NCBI GenBank assembly: GCA_041674745.1
Contig: JBAYVD010000015.1
Coordinates: 1-64,000 of the forward strand
Direction of reading: 5' to 3'
DNA from: UBA2040 sp041674745
GTDB taxonomy: Bacteria > Bacteroidota > Bacteroidia > Flavobacteriales_D > Crocinitomicaceae
DNA: 64,000 bases
The position numbers and the translations under genes are program-made. The notes beneath the pieces were generated by a model that searched no databases, had not been told where the DNA came from, and saw nothing but the letters and a program-made list of their open reading frames with translations. Every line of letters begins with the position of its first letter. The first letter of the stretch is position 1. Positions 51,244 to 60,126 of this stretch are shown piece by piece.

Positions 51244-54200
51244 GTTTGTGTTTTTTAAATCGAATTACGGGTTCTACGTCCAATTCATCTACTTTTTCGC
51301 CTGTCCAAAAACGTTTTCTAGTTTTTGCGGCGCCATTCCAGAAGAGGATCGCAGATGGATAAAAGAACAAAATAAATACAGTTCCAAACAACACCCCAAA
51401 TGCGATGGAAGTAGCCATTGGAATCAAGAATTGAGCTTGCATGCTTTTTTCAGAGATCATCGGTAGCAAACCTGCAACGGTTGTCAAGGAAGTTAGCAAA
51501 ATAGGTCGGAAACGAGAAACAGCTGCTTCCAACACCGCTTCACGAACGCTGTAGCCTTCAATCAACAAATCGTTGTAGCGGTCCAAGAATACGATGGCAT
51601 CGTTGACCAAAACCCCGAGTAAGGCAATCATACCAAACACGGAAAGAATGGAAACCGGAATACCCACCAAACCATGACCCAAAATCGCTCCTGCCAAACC
51701 AGCTGGAATCACCAACATAATTAAAAAAGCTTGGCTCAAACTATTGAAGTGCAACATGATGACGATAAACATCAAAATGATGGCGACAATGGCCACAATT
51801 CCCATGGAACTTCCTGTTTTTTGACTCCGTTCAAATTGTCCCAAAGAAACGGATTGAACGTCAGGGAAAACTTGTTGAATTTTCGGTACGATGATTTTTC
51901 GAATGTCCGCATTGATATCGGCTACTTTGTCTGGATCGGTGCATTCTGCATCAATTTTAATGATGCGTTGTCCGTTTCTACGTTTCAAGTTTTCCGGTGC
52001 GCGACCCAAATCAAAGTCACAGATTTCTTTCAACGGAATGGCCAAACCAGCCACATTGCGAATGCGCATGTTTTCCAAATCTGACAAACTATTTCGGTCT
52101 TCCTGTGGGAAACGAACCCAGACTTTTACTTCGTCGGTTCCAATGATGACACGCTGTGCTTCGGATCCAAAAAATCCTTGACGAATTTGGGTCAAAACTT
52201 CATTTTTCGTAATACCATATATTTCCGCTTGCGGTCGCATTTGCAAATACACTTCAAAACGTCCTGGAGGCATGTTGTCTTTGATGTTGATAATGCCACC
52301 CATTTTGGACATTTCTTTCTTGAACATTTCTTTGGCCAACAACAAACTTTTTTCGTCTGTGGAGGTCAATCCCATTTCAATTTCTTTACCAAAACGGTTG
52401 AAACCACCGACATAAATTTCTTGTGCCAACTTGCCTTGATCTGAATTCACCAAGCGACGCAAAACACGTTTCATTAAAGTATCTGCCGGTGTTTTGGAAT
52501 TTTCATTGTCCAAAAAAACAGCCAACGATCCGGTGTGATTTCCAGCTTGACCCAAATTACTGGTAACGCCTAAGTTGGACGTGTAATAACGCATCAAGGT
52601 ATCGTGGTCTTGTTTTCTTAATTTTTCACTTTCTTCCGTTACGACCTTGGAAGCAAATTTCAAGAATTCCTGCGTTTTCACTTTGTTGTCTCCCGGTTTG
52701 AAAGCAACTTCTACGTTGAAAAAGTCGGGTGGAATATTCGGAAAGAACGTAAATCCAATCGTTTTACTGCCCATGAAACCAAAGGTGATGAAGGTAATAA
52801 TCATCGGAATGAAGAAGGTAAACAGGTACATTTTTGCCCGTTTACCAATGAAAGTTTCCACTGCCAACATAAAAAAATTGTCGCGTACAATTTTAATTCC
52901 TTTGTCGGCATTGCCACGAACGATCGTTTCCAATGGAGATTTTGAGAATCCATCCAAACACAGTTTTCCTCCCACAATGAAAATAGCGAAAGGAAATAAA
53001 ACGGCGCCAATCGACAAGGTTTCTAAACTGCCAAAAGCCATAGAACCCAACCAAACAACCACAATTCCTCCCAAGAAAAGGATTATTCCTTGCAAAACGG
53101 TGTATTTGGGTTTTGCGGGTTCCACTAATATAGACTTGTGTGCCAAGTGAGCAGGAAGGATAAAAAATGCTTCAAACAAGCTGAATACCAAACAAGCGAT
53201 ACCCACAAATGCCATTTCGCGCATCATTTCCAGTCCTTCAACAAAGAGCAAAACAGAAAAAGCAATGATGGTGGTGATAACGGATGAAAATACAGAAGGC
53301 AAAACTTCCATAGTTCCATCAATCGCCGCCTGACGAGCATTCTTGCCTTTTTCAAAATGTGAATAGATATTTTCAGCAATGACGATTCCATCGTCCACCA
53401 AAATACCCACCACCAGAATCATTCCAAATACAGAAATCATGTTGATGGACATGCCGTAAACTGAACCAATGATAAACATGCCCAAGAAGGAAAAAGGAAT
53501 ACCAAATGCCACCCAAGCGGAAAGTTTTAAATTCAAGAAAAGGCCCAAGAAAATAAGCACCAAAATCAAACCTTGAAGTCCGTTTCGGGTCAACAAATCG
53601 ATCCGTTGATTGAGCATGTCATTGAACTCAAAATACATCACCATTTCGTAGTTGGGATTCTCCGCATTGAATTTGTCGCGGTATTCATGCAACGCCGTGG
53701 TGATTTTCGCGATGTCTTGTTGAACCGTTTTTTCGATTTGAAACGAAACCGCTTGTTTGCCGTTGTACTCCGATTCTTGCGACGCTTCGCTGTAGCCAAT
53801 TTGCACATCGGCAATTTCTCCAACGGTGATTTTGTCTCCAGTTCGGCTGGTGCGAACGATGATGTCGTTGATTTCTTCTACCGTGGTTCCACGACTGTTG
53901 GAACGAATGCTCATTTCCTGCACACCGCCACGGATCATACCAGCGGTGATGTCCAAGTTTTTTGCAGAAACGGCCAGACTCACTTCTTGCAAGGAAATTC
54001 CATAACGAAGCAAATCATTTTCGCGCACATTGATGGCGATTTCTTTTTCAGGGAAACCGTTCTTTTTTATCTCCGTAATGAGTTTGGTATTCAGTAAGCT
54101 TTGTTCAACTTTTGTTGCGATATCGGTCAATTCCGTTTGACCAATTTGGTCTTTTTTTGCAGCGATTCCCACAAAAGCCACCACACTTCCCATTCCGCCC

Positions 54201-54598
54201 GATTTGATGCGCGTAATAATGGGACGTTCAGCTCCTTGCGGAAAACTGCTGATGGAATTTACCGTATTTTCAATATCGCTCAACAATTCATCGATGTCGG
54301 TGTCTTGAAAAGCTTTGATAGAAACACTGGCGCTATTTTCGGAAGACGAAGAGTTGATTTCGTCAATTCCGTCCAGTCCTTTGATGGCTTGTTCGATTTT
54401 GATCGTTACGCCTTCCTCCATTTCCGTTGGAGAAGCACCATGATAGAACACATTCACGACCACTGTTTTTGGATCCAATTCTGGGAAGAAGGATCGCTGC
54501 ATGGTCACAATGGTAATGACACCGAAAATCAAAACGAGCACGATAAAGGCATTTCCCCAAATCGGTCGTGTGATAAAGAAGTTGATTAATTTCCGCAT
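51221..54598 (-). CDS. RND family efflux permease (AcrB/CusA-like)
   Basis: A 1125-residue inner-membrane proton-driven exporter with 12 helices and two large periplasmic loops. Visible features: 'RSFFPELDPKTVVVNVFYHG' after the first helix, the conserved 'GMILVVGILVDDGIVIAENI' with the TM4 Asp pair (proton relay), 'GTMEVLPSVFSSVITTIIAF', and in the second half 'GMIALLGVLVNDAIVFLDRY' and 'AVSRFRPILLTSLTTVAGLL'. It is longer than AcrB (~1050) owing to additions around residues 500-580, between the two halves. No CusA Met cluster is evident, so the substrate is more likely organic than metal. Between adaptor and TolC genes. Confidence 0.96.
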   Translation of the reverse strand: MRKLINFFITRPIWGNAFIVLVLIFGVITIVTMQRSFFPELDPKTVVVNVFYHGASPTEMEEGVTIKIEQAIKGLDGIDEINSSSSENSASVSIKAFQDTDIDELLSDIENTVNSISSFPQGAERPIITRIKSGGMGSVVAFVGIAAKKDQIGQTELTDIATKVEQSLLNTKLITEIKKNGFPEKEIAINVRENDLLRYGISLQEVSLAVSAKNLDITAGMIRGGVQEMSIRSNSRGTTVEEINDIIVRTSRTGDKITVGEIADVQIGYSEASQESEYNGKQAVSFQIEKTVQQDIAKITTALHEYRDKFNAENPNYEMVMYFEFNDMLNQRIDLLTRNGLQGLILVLIFLGLFLNLKLSAWVAFGIPFSFLGMFIIGSVYGMSINMISVFGMILVVGILVDDGIVIAENIYSHFEKGKNARQAAIDGTMEVLPSVFSSVITTIIAFSVLLFVEGLEMMREMAFVGIACLVFSLFEAFFILPAHLAHKSILVEPAKPKYTVLQGIILFLGGIVVVWLGSMAFGSLETLSIGAVLFPFAIFIVGGKLCLDGFSKSPLETIVRGNADKGIKIVRDNFFMLAVETFIGKRAKMYLFTFFIPMIITFITFGFMGSKTIGFTFFPNIPPDFFNVEVAFKPGDNKVKTQEFLKFASKVVTEESEKLRKQDHDTLMRYYTSNLGVTSNLGQAGNHTGSLAVFLDNENSKTPADTLMKRVLRRLVNSDQGKLAQEIYVGGFNRFGKEIEMGLTSTDEKSLLLAKEMFKKEMSKMGGIINIKDNMPPGRFEVYLQMRPQAEIYGITKNEVLTQIRQGFFGSEAQRVIIGTDEVKVWVRFPQEDRNSLSDLENMRIRNVAGLAIPLKEICDFDLGRAPENLKRRNGQRIIKIDAECTDPDKVADINADIRKIIVPKIQQVFPDVQSVSLGQFERSQKTGSSMGIVAIVAIILMFIVIMLHFNSLSQAFLIMLVIPAGLAGAILGHGLVGIPVSILSVFGMIALLGVLVNDAIVFLDRYNDLLIEGYSVREAVLEAAVSRFRPILLTSLTTVAGLLPMISEKSMQAQFLIPMATSIAFGVLFGTVFILFFYPSAILFWNGAAKTRKRFWTGEKVDELDVEPVIRFKKHKHELESEH

Positions 54599-54600
54599 GA

Positions 54601-55719
54601 TTACCGAATTATTCCTTTGAAGATTTTTCCTTGGGTATCCAACTCGACTTTTTCTAAAATCACTTGTTCACCATCGTTCAATCCAGCAATGTAAAGTGAG
54701 TCTGGTTTGGTGCCGACAATTTGAATCGCCCGACGCTCAATTTTATTTCCTTTCAACAAATTCACATTTCCATCCGTGATGGCCATTCTTGGCACCGTGA
54801 TGCTTTTCGAAATCGCTTTTTGATTGATGGCAACATTCAAAAACAAGCCGCTGTAGATTTTGTGATTGCTTACAGGATTAATGGAATAGTATACGTCCAC
54901 AGATTGCGTTTGTTGGTTGATGACATCCGAAATTCGTTTGATCGAACCTGTTCCGACCATCAATCCATCTGAATTGGTGAAGGTCACTTTACCTTGTTTT
55001 TGGTAGGAGCCCAAATGATCGATAGAAATCGGTACTTTGATTTCAAAATCATCTGTTTTCGCAATTTTTGCGAGACGTGTTCCTGGATTCGCAATCGCAC
55101 CAGGTTCTGCATACGTTTCAATCACCGTTCCGGAGAAAGGAGCGATGTATACGTATTTTTCCATGCGCGCTTCAATACTTTTGATGTTGTAATATTCCGC
55201 AACAATACCGCGTGAAGTCATGAACATTCTTTCTTTGCTTGAGTTCATTTCTGGTAAATTCGGCAAGCGTTTGCTCGCTTGAATTCCGTCCAAAAATTGC
55301 GACCATTTTGATTTTTCAGAAGTAAAATCCAATTCAACATCCGGCATAGCGCCAACGACCAAATTGGCCAATTGTGTTTTCCGCGCACTCAAGGAATAAA
55401 ATGCCTCTTCGTTGTTCACCCGAAACAATACTTGACCTTTTGAAAATTTCACACCCGGACGCAAATAAACTTGTCCTTGTTCCAATTTCCCTTGCACTTC
55501 TACTGCTATGTCGATCTCAGCATTGGCATCAATTTGTCCGTAAGAAATGATTTGGAGTTCTTTTTCCTGGTTGTGAACTTTTCGAATGGGCACGTAAACA
55601 ATTGTTTGTGCTTCTTTTAATGGTTTCGTTTCCGTTTTCTTTTTGTTTTTGATGGTGATAAAAATCAAAGCGAAGACCAGAAATAAAGTTCCTAAAATGA
55701 TAATTTGATTGCGTTTCAT
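54601..55719 (-). CDS. RND efflux periplasmic adaptor (HlyD/MFP family)
   Basis: A 372-residue membrane-fusion protein linking the permease to the TolC channel. N-terminal membrane anchor (~5-24, 'IIILGTLFLVFALIFITI'), lipoyl-like halves ('EIDIAVEVQGKLEQGQVYL' and 'KYVYIAPFSGTVIETYAEPG'), a short helical hairpin (~115-175), beta-barrel ('DDFEIKVPISIDHLGSYQK') and membrane-proximal domain to the end. First gene of the operon; the permease gene starts 2 bp after its stop. A -7-like TACTTTTA (55746-55739) is 19 nt upstream. No regulator gene is adjacent. Confidence 0.94.
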   Translation of the reverse strand: MKRNQIIILGTLFLVFALIFITIKNKKKTETKPLKEAQTIVYVPIRKVHNQEKELQIISYGQIDANAEIDIAVEVQGKLEQGQVYLRPGVKFSKGQVLFRVNNEEAFYSLSARKTQLANLVVGAMPDVELDFTSEKSKWSQFLDGIQASKRLPNLPEMNSSKERMFMTSRGIVAEYYNIKSIEARMEKYVYIAPFSGTVIETYAEPGAIANPGTRLAKIAKTDDFEIKVPISIDHLGSYQKQGKVTFTNSDGLMVGTGSIKRISDVINQQTQSVDVYYSINPVSNHKIYSGLFLNVAINQKAISKSITVPRMAITDGNVNLLKGNKIERRAIQIVGTKPDSLYIAGLNDGEQVILEKVELDTQGKIFKGIIR

Positions 55720-55885
55720 AGAATCGAAAAAATGAGTCTAAAAGTAATAATTCGACGTGAATGAAGAATCTGATTTTAAGATAATTTGGCAGTTTTTACG
55801 CGAACGGTAAAAAAGGGTCGGTGAACTGTTGAAAAGTAAGTTGAAAAACACAATTTAACAAAAATTTTATAGTTCATTCTTTCTT

Positions 55886-55893
55886 TACCTTTG
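55886..55893 (+). promoter_or_regulatory. -7 element before the gene at 55914
   Basis: TACCTTTG matches TAnnTTTG, 20 nt before the ATG. No -33 TTG at the right distance. The rest of the 194-bp divergent intergene shows nothing recognisable. Confidence 0.5.
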
Positions 55894-55913
55894 CTTAATC
55901 TCAAAAGATACAA

Positions 55914-56450
55914 ATGCTAAAAGCAATTCTTAAAAGAAGATTAACCGACGACCAAATAGCCAACCTATTTGTCAATGTTTTGATGGAGGCCATCGACTTG
56001 AGTTTTGACGACATTGCTCATGGAATAAACGAAGACATTGCGTTTGAAACAGAGCCTTCTATCGAAGTTGCAGGTTCGGGGCATTTTTTATTCATTGTTT
56101 TTGCGGCCAATGTAAGTTTGGTGCAGAGTACGTTTGACGCAGCCCACGCGGCTCAAATTGAACGATTGATCATTCAAAAGATTGCGAATATTTACGAAAT
56201 GTCAATCGAAGAAGCCGGACGACAATTGAAAGATTTTCAAAGCTTTATCAATCGTGTGAATCATCCTTCCAAAAATTTGGTTTACGGCATGTCGAAAGCC
56301 ATTTTTGCAAAATACGAATTGCACGAATTTCAGGATGAGTATTTTAAAAGCTTAAAAGCACCGAATCCTCTTTTCATCAAGCGATTGAATGAAGTGATGG
56401 AAAATTTCTTGTGGGATTGGGATGCATTTTTCGCGAAGTACAAGATCTAA
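55914..56450 (+). CDS. Conserved-looking cytoplasmic protein of unknown function
   Basis: A 178-residue protein that I cannot assign. It has no signal peptide or membrane segment. It appears mainly alpha-helical with one hydrophobic strand region ('GHFLFIVFAANVSLVQSTF', ~56-74) followed by helices ('AAQIERLIIQKIANIYEMSI', 'RLNEVMENFLWDWDAFF'). A consensus -7 element in front and normal codon use support a real gene. It is encoded alone, divergent from the RND operon and convergent with rsmG; a ~100-bp spacer with no clear terminator follows. Confidence 0.7.
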   Translation: MLKAILKRRLTDDQIANLFVNVLMEAIDLSFDDIAHGINEDIAFETEPSIEVAGSGHFLFIVFAANVSLVQSTFDAAHAAQIERLIIQKIANIYEMSIEEAGRQLKDFQSFINRVNHPSKNLVYGMSKAIFAKYELHEFQDEYFKSLKAPNPLFIKRLNEVMENFLWDWDAFFAKYKI

Positions 56451-56552
56451 GTCTTTCTTTTGATAGCGAGTGCGACGATCTGTCTGCAGTTATTGATTCT
56501 CGAATAGTTGTTTCAGCGGTAGCTGAGCGTCGTCGAAGACAAGCGCAAAATT

Positions 56553-57185
56553 TTAAATTTCTACGTGAACAACTTTCTTCGTTTCAAAAAATTCTTCTTG
56601 GAAATAATCCGAAAGGTTGTAGTAGGTTACTTTGTTTTTGACTTGCGCCATTTCTTCGGTTAAATCACCTCCTTTTAAATAGAGAATGCCATTTTTCAAC
56701 GTGTGTTGACTCTTGCTCTTGGTTTTGTTCTTTACCCACGCCATGAATTCGGGCATACGCGTAACGGCTCTGCTGATAATAAAATCGTACGAAACCAAAA
56801 TGTTTTCGGCTCGATCGTTGATGGCTTTCACATTTTCCAAACCAAGTGCTTCCGCCACTTCTTTCACGACTTTTATCTTTTTTCCAATGGAATCCACCAA
56901 GGTGAATTTCGTTTCAGGAAAAAGAATCGCCAAGGGAATTCCGGGGAAACCGCCACCTGTTCCAACGTCCAAAACCATCGTGCCCGGCAAAAATGCTAGT
57001 ACTTTGGCAATTCCCAAGGAATGGAGTACGTGTCGTTCGTAGAAATGTTCTGTATCTTTTCGAGAAATGACATTGATTTGATTGTTCCACAATTGATACA
57101 AATCAAACAAATCGGCGAATTGTTTTTTTTGATGCTCGCTTAGATCGGGAAATTGAGCGTAAATGAGCGCAACATTTTCCTTCAT
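56553..57185 (-). CDS. rsmG: 16S rRNA (guanine(527)-N7)-methyltransferase
   Basis: A 210-residue S-adenosylmethionine-dependent rRNA methyltransferase (RsmG/GidB). The cofactor motif is 'TMVLDVGTGGGFPGIPLAIL', preceded by 'NVISRKDTEHFYERHVLHSL', with 'FTLVDSIGKKIKVVKEVAEA' and 'VKAINDRAE' after it, and 'YDFIISRAVTRM' later. All are typical of the family, and the length is normal. It is the last gene of a three-gene operon: its start is 1 bp after the stop of the sigma-factor gene. Confidence 0.95.
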   Translation of the reverse strand: MKENVALIYAQFPDLSEHQKKQFADLFDLYQLWNNQINVISRKDTEHFYERHVLHSLGIAKVLAFLPGTMVLDVGTGGGFPGIPLAILFPETKFTLVDSIGKKIKVVKEVAEALGLENVKAINDRAENILVSYDFIISRAVTRMPEFMAWVKNKTKSKSQHTLKNGILYLKGGDLTEEMAQVKNKVTYYNLSDYFQEEFFETKKVVHVEI

Positions 57186-57186
57186 G

Positions 57187-57792
57187 TTAAATGCTATGTT
57201 TGGTATTTTCCAACATCGTGGAAAGAAAATCTCGGGCTCGGAAAAGTTGAGCTTTCACAGTGCCAAGCGGCAAATTGAGTTCTTCTGCAATTTCTTCGTA
57301 ACTCAATTCTTCGAAATAGCGTTTTTCAATCAGTTCTTTGTACCGTGGTTTCAATTTGTTCACCACATCCCGCATCGCTTTCACTTTCTGATCTTTCATC
57401 ATGTGTTCCGATGGATCTAATGTGTTGGATTGTGCATCAAAATACATTACTTCGCCATCACTGGTGCGGTGCCCCGTATCCATGGATGTAACTTTGATGC
57501 GTTTTTTGCGAATAAAATCGATACAATTGTTGGAAGCAATTTTGAACAACCAGGTGCTAAAAGCAAAGTTGGGAGAATATTGAGAAATTCGATTGAAAGC
57601 TTTTCCAAATGCTTCGATGGTCAAATCTTCTGCGTCATCGCTATTTTTTACCATTTTCAGCATGGTGTAGTAAACGGAATCTCGGTAACGTTCCAGAAGT
57701 TTGGTGTAAGCAACTTGGTCGCCTTTTTGCGCTTGCTCAACCAATACCAAATCCTCCTGTGCTTTCTTCGAAAAATTTTCGTTTACTTCCAT
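57187..57792 (-). CDS. ECF-type RNA polymerase sigma factor
   Basis: A 201-residue sigma-70 family factor with only regions 2 and 4. Region 2 (~35-105) has 'YTKLLERYRDSVYYTMLKMV', 'DAEDLTIEAFGKAFNRI' and 'FSTWLFKIASNNCIDFIRKK'; region 4 (~140-195) has 'LKPRYKELIEKRYFEELSYE' and 'EELNLPLGTVKAQLFRARDF'. A longer than usual linker (~105-140) lies between. No anti-sigma factor gene is adjacent, so activity control is not evident. In Bacteroidota this group often acts in growth or stress control. It overlaps the end of the glycosyltransferase gene by 10 bp. Confidence 0.92.
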   Translation of the reverse strand: MEVNENFSKKAQEDLVLVEQAQKGDQVAYTKLLERYRDSVYYTMLKMVKNSDDAEDLTIEAFGKAFNRISQYSPNFAFSTWLFKIASNNCIDFIRKKRIKVTSMDTGHRTSDGEVMYFDAQSNTLDPSEHMMKDQKVKAMRDVVNKLKPRYKELIEKRYFEELSYEEIAEELNLPLGTVKAQLFRARDFLSTMLENTKHSI

Positions 57793-58916
57793 CGTTCTTT
57801 TCTTTTACCATCTACACTGTAAAACAGATAAGGCAAAACCAAGAAATATCCGATTTCCATCAAAGGTAAAAAAGGAATGAAGCTTTTTTCCTTCAATTTT
57901 AGATACACGTTGCCTTGAACTATCCATTTCACAACAACTACGAAAGCAAAGATCCCAAGACCCCACCAACGAAATTGTTCATTGAATAGCAAAGTAACAA
58001 AACAAATAAGCAGTAATAACAAGGACAGGGGATAGATTCCTAACATCCATTTTTTGAAAACATTGTAATGCGGACTGGTGGAGTAGTGGCGACTTTTTTG
58101 AATCATCCATTCTGACCACGTTTCTTTGGGTGCAGAATAGCAGAAAGTGTCAGCATCCACGCAGACCGTATAGTTCTTTTTCTTGGCGGCTTCTTGCACA
58201 AATAGATCATCGTCGCCGGACAAAACTGAATAATGCGATTTGAATCCGTCAACGGATTGATAGACTTTTTTCGTGTACGCCAAATTGCGCCCAACGCCCA
58301 TATACGGCATTCCGCTGCGGGCAGAACCCAAATAGTTCATCCCAATCCAAGCCGTATCGAAACGAATGATGGCATTGAGCCAACCTTTTCGCTTCAGGTA
58401 AGGACCATAACCTAAAACCATTTCTTTTTTCTCAGAAAAATAACCGGCCATTTTGCGTAACCATTGATTGGACGTAGGAATGCAGTCGGCATCCGTGAAA
58501 ACCAAATGTTCGTAGTTGGCTCCTTTGATTCCGATGGAAAGCGGCAATTTTTTGCCCACTTTTTGGTGGACACTTCTTTCCATTTCAATCACCTTCAAAT
58601 TGGAGTAGGTCATTTTCAAGGTGTGTAAAATGTATTTGGAATCGTCGGTACTTTGGTGATTGACCACCACCACTTCAAAATTGGGGTAATCTTGTTCCAA
58701 AATTTGCGGCAAATTGTTGAGCAAATTTTCACTTTCGTTTCGCGCAGCGATGATGACGGAAACGGGAGGAAAGGACGTGTTGCCCTCATTTTTTGGTTTG
58801 CGAAGCACCGCCCCGTGGACAAATATCGTAAAGACCAATTGAATCAAAGCCATAGTGGCTAAAACGATAAACGTGATCCAACTAAAAATTCCCAAAAGTT
58901 CGGGTGAAAAATGCAT
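57783..58916 (-). CDS. Membrane-bound glycosyltransferase family 2
   Basis: A 377-residue GT-A enzyme anchored in the inner membrane. One N-terminal helix (~8-35), catalytic domain ~48-290 with 'PVSVIIAARNESENLLNNLP', 'VVVNHQSTDDSKYIL', the DxD-type 'VFTDADCIPTSNQWLRKM' and 'LSGDDDLFVQEAAKKK', then three C-terminal helices (~292-365). It probably transfers sugars to a lipid carrier or polysaccharide; the product is unknown. It heads the operon with the sigma factor and rsmG and is divergent from tgt across a 79-bp region holding a 12-bp palindrome. Confidence 0.9.
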   Translation of the reverse strand: MHFSPELLGIFSWITFIVLATMALIQLVFTIFVHGAVLRKPKNEGNTSFPPVSVIIAARNESENLLNNLPQILEQDYPNFEVVVVNHQSTDDSKYILHTLKMTYSNLKVIEMERSVHQKVGKKLPLSIGIKGANYEHLVFTDADCIPTSNQWLRKMAGYFSEKKEMVLGYGPYLKRKGWLNAIIRFDTAWIGMNYLGSARSGMPYMGVGRNLAYTKKVYQSVDGFKSHYSVLSGDDDLFVQEAAKKKNYTVCVDADTFCYSAPKETWSEWMIQKSRHYSTSPHYNVFKKWMLGIYPLSLLLLLICFVTLLFNEQFRWWGLGIFAFVVVVKWIVQGNVYLKLKEKSFIPFLPLMEIGYFLVLPYLFYSVDGKRKERWK

Positions 58917-58927
58917 GTACTAGAAAG

Positions 58928-58971
58928 CTTTGCGCAAAGATGGGGTGCTTTGACAAATATAAATATCTTTG
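58928..58971. promoter_or_regulatory. Divergent promoter region with palindrome; tgt -7 element
   Basis: Perfect 12-bp palindrome CTTTGCGCAAAG (58928-58939) and, for tgt, a -7 element TATCTTTG (58964-58971) 24 nt before ATG 58996. No TTG lies 20 nt before this -7. On the other strand a weak CATCTTTG (58942-58935) may serve the glycosyltransferase gene. Confidence 0.45.
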
Positions 58972-58995
58972 CGGAGATTATTTTTCAACAAATTT

Positions 58996-60126
58996 ATGCA
59001 CTTCGAATTAGAGCACACCGACGAAAAAAGCAAGGCAAGAGCCGGAATTTTATACACCGATCACGGCGTCATTGAAACACCCATTTTTATGCCGGTTGGC
59101 ACAGCTGGAACGGTTAAAGGCGTGCATCAGAATGAATTAAAAACCGAAATTGAAGCGCAAATTATTTTAGGAAATACCTATCATTTGTACATGCGACCTG
59201 GAATGGACGTTATGGAATCGGCGGGCGGTTTGCACAAATTTATGAATTGGGACAGACCGATTTTGACTGACAGTGGCGGTTACCAAGTGTATTCGCTTTC
59301 AGGAAGCAACAAAATTACCGAAGAAGGGGTTCGTTTTCAATCGCACATCAACGGAAGTTACCACATGTTCTCTCCAGAAGTTTCCATGGACATTCAACGT
59401 CAAATTGGAGCGGATATCATCATGGCGTTTGACGAGTGCACACCGTATCCATGTGATTACAATTACGCGAAAAAATCCATGCACATGACGCATCGATGGT
59501 TGAAACGTTGTTTTGATCATTTGGAAGTTTCACCGACTTTGTATGGTCACGACCAAGCTTTGTTTCCCATTGTTCAAGGAAGTGTTTACCACGATATGCG
59601 GGCAGAATCGGCTGAAACCATTGCGAGTTACGATTCGATTGGGAATGCCATTGGTGGGCTTTCCGTCGGCGAGCCCGAAGAAGAAATTTACGAAATGACC
59701 GATTTGGTTTGCAACATTTTGCCCAAGGACAAACCACGTTATTTGATGGGTGTTGGCACACCAGCCAATATTTTGGAATCCATTGCGTTGGGAGTGGACA
59801 TGTTTGATTGTGTTATGCCTAGCCGAAATGCCCGTCACGGAATGCTATTTACGTCCGAAGGAATTATCAATATCAAAAATCAAAAATGGGAAAAGGATTT
59901 CTCCGCGATCGATCCAAACGGGGCGCCTACTGTGGATAGTTTTTATTCCAAAGCCTATTTGCGCCACTTGATCATTTCGAAAGAAACCTTGGGCATTCAA
60001 GTAGCCACCATTCACAACTTGGCCTTTTATTTGTGGTTGGTCAAAACAGCGCGTGTTAAAATCAAAAGCGGCGAATTTACCGCTTGGAAAAATGAAATTG
60101 TACCCAAATTGAGAAGACGCTTGTAA
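58996..60126 (+). CDS. tgt: tRNA-guanine transglycosylase (queuine/preQ1)
   Basis: A 376-residue TIM-barrel enzyme that swaps guanine-34 for preQ1 in GUN-anticodon tRNAs, the key step towards queuosine. Visible: 'IILGNTYHLYMRPG', 'TDSGGYQVYSLS' (Asp92), 'MAFDEC' (Asp145), 'FPIVQGSVYHDMR' and 'GVDMFDCVMPSRNARHG' with the nucleophile Asp. The zinc site is odd: where other bacterial enzymes have CxCxxC, this protein reads 'GAPTVDSFYSKAYLRHL' with no Cys. The ATG at 58996 is supported by the -7 element, which overlaps the alternative TTG at 58969. It overlaps the next gene by one base. Confidence 0.95.
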   Translation: MHFELEHTDEKSKARAGILYTDHGVIETPIFMPVGTAGTVKGVHQNELKTEIEAQIILGNTYHLYMRPGMDVMESAGGLHKFMNWDRPILTDSGGYQVYSLSGSNKITEEGVRFQSHINGSYHMFSPEVSMDIQRQIGADIIMAFDECTPYPCDYNYAKKSMHMTHRWLKRCFDHLEVSPTLYGHDQALFPIVQGSVYHDMRAESAETIASYDSIGNAIGGLSVGEPEEEIYEMTDLVCNILPKDKPRYLMGVGTPANILESIALGVDMFDCVMPSRNARHGMLFTSEGIINIKNQKWEKDFSAIDPNGAPTVDSFYSKAYLRHLIISKETLGIQVATIHNLAFYLWLVKTARVKIKSGEFTAWKNEIVPKLRRRL

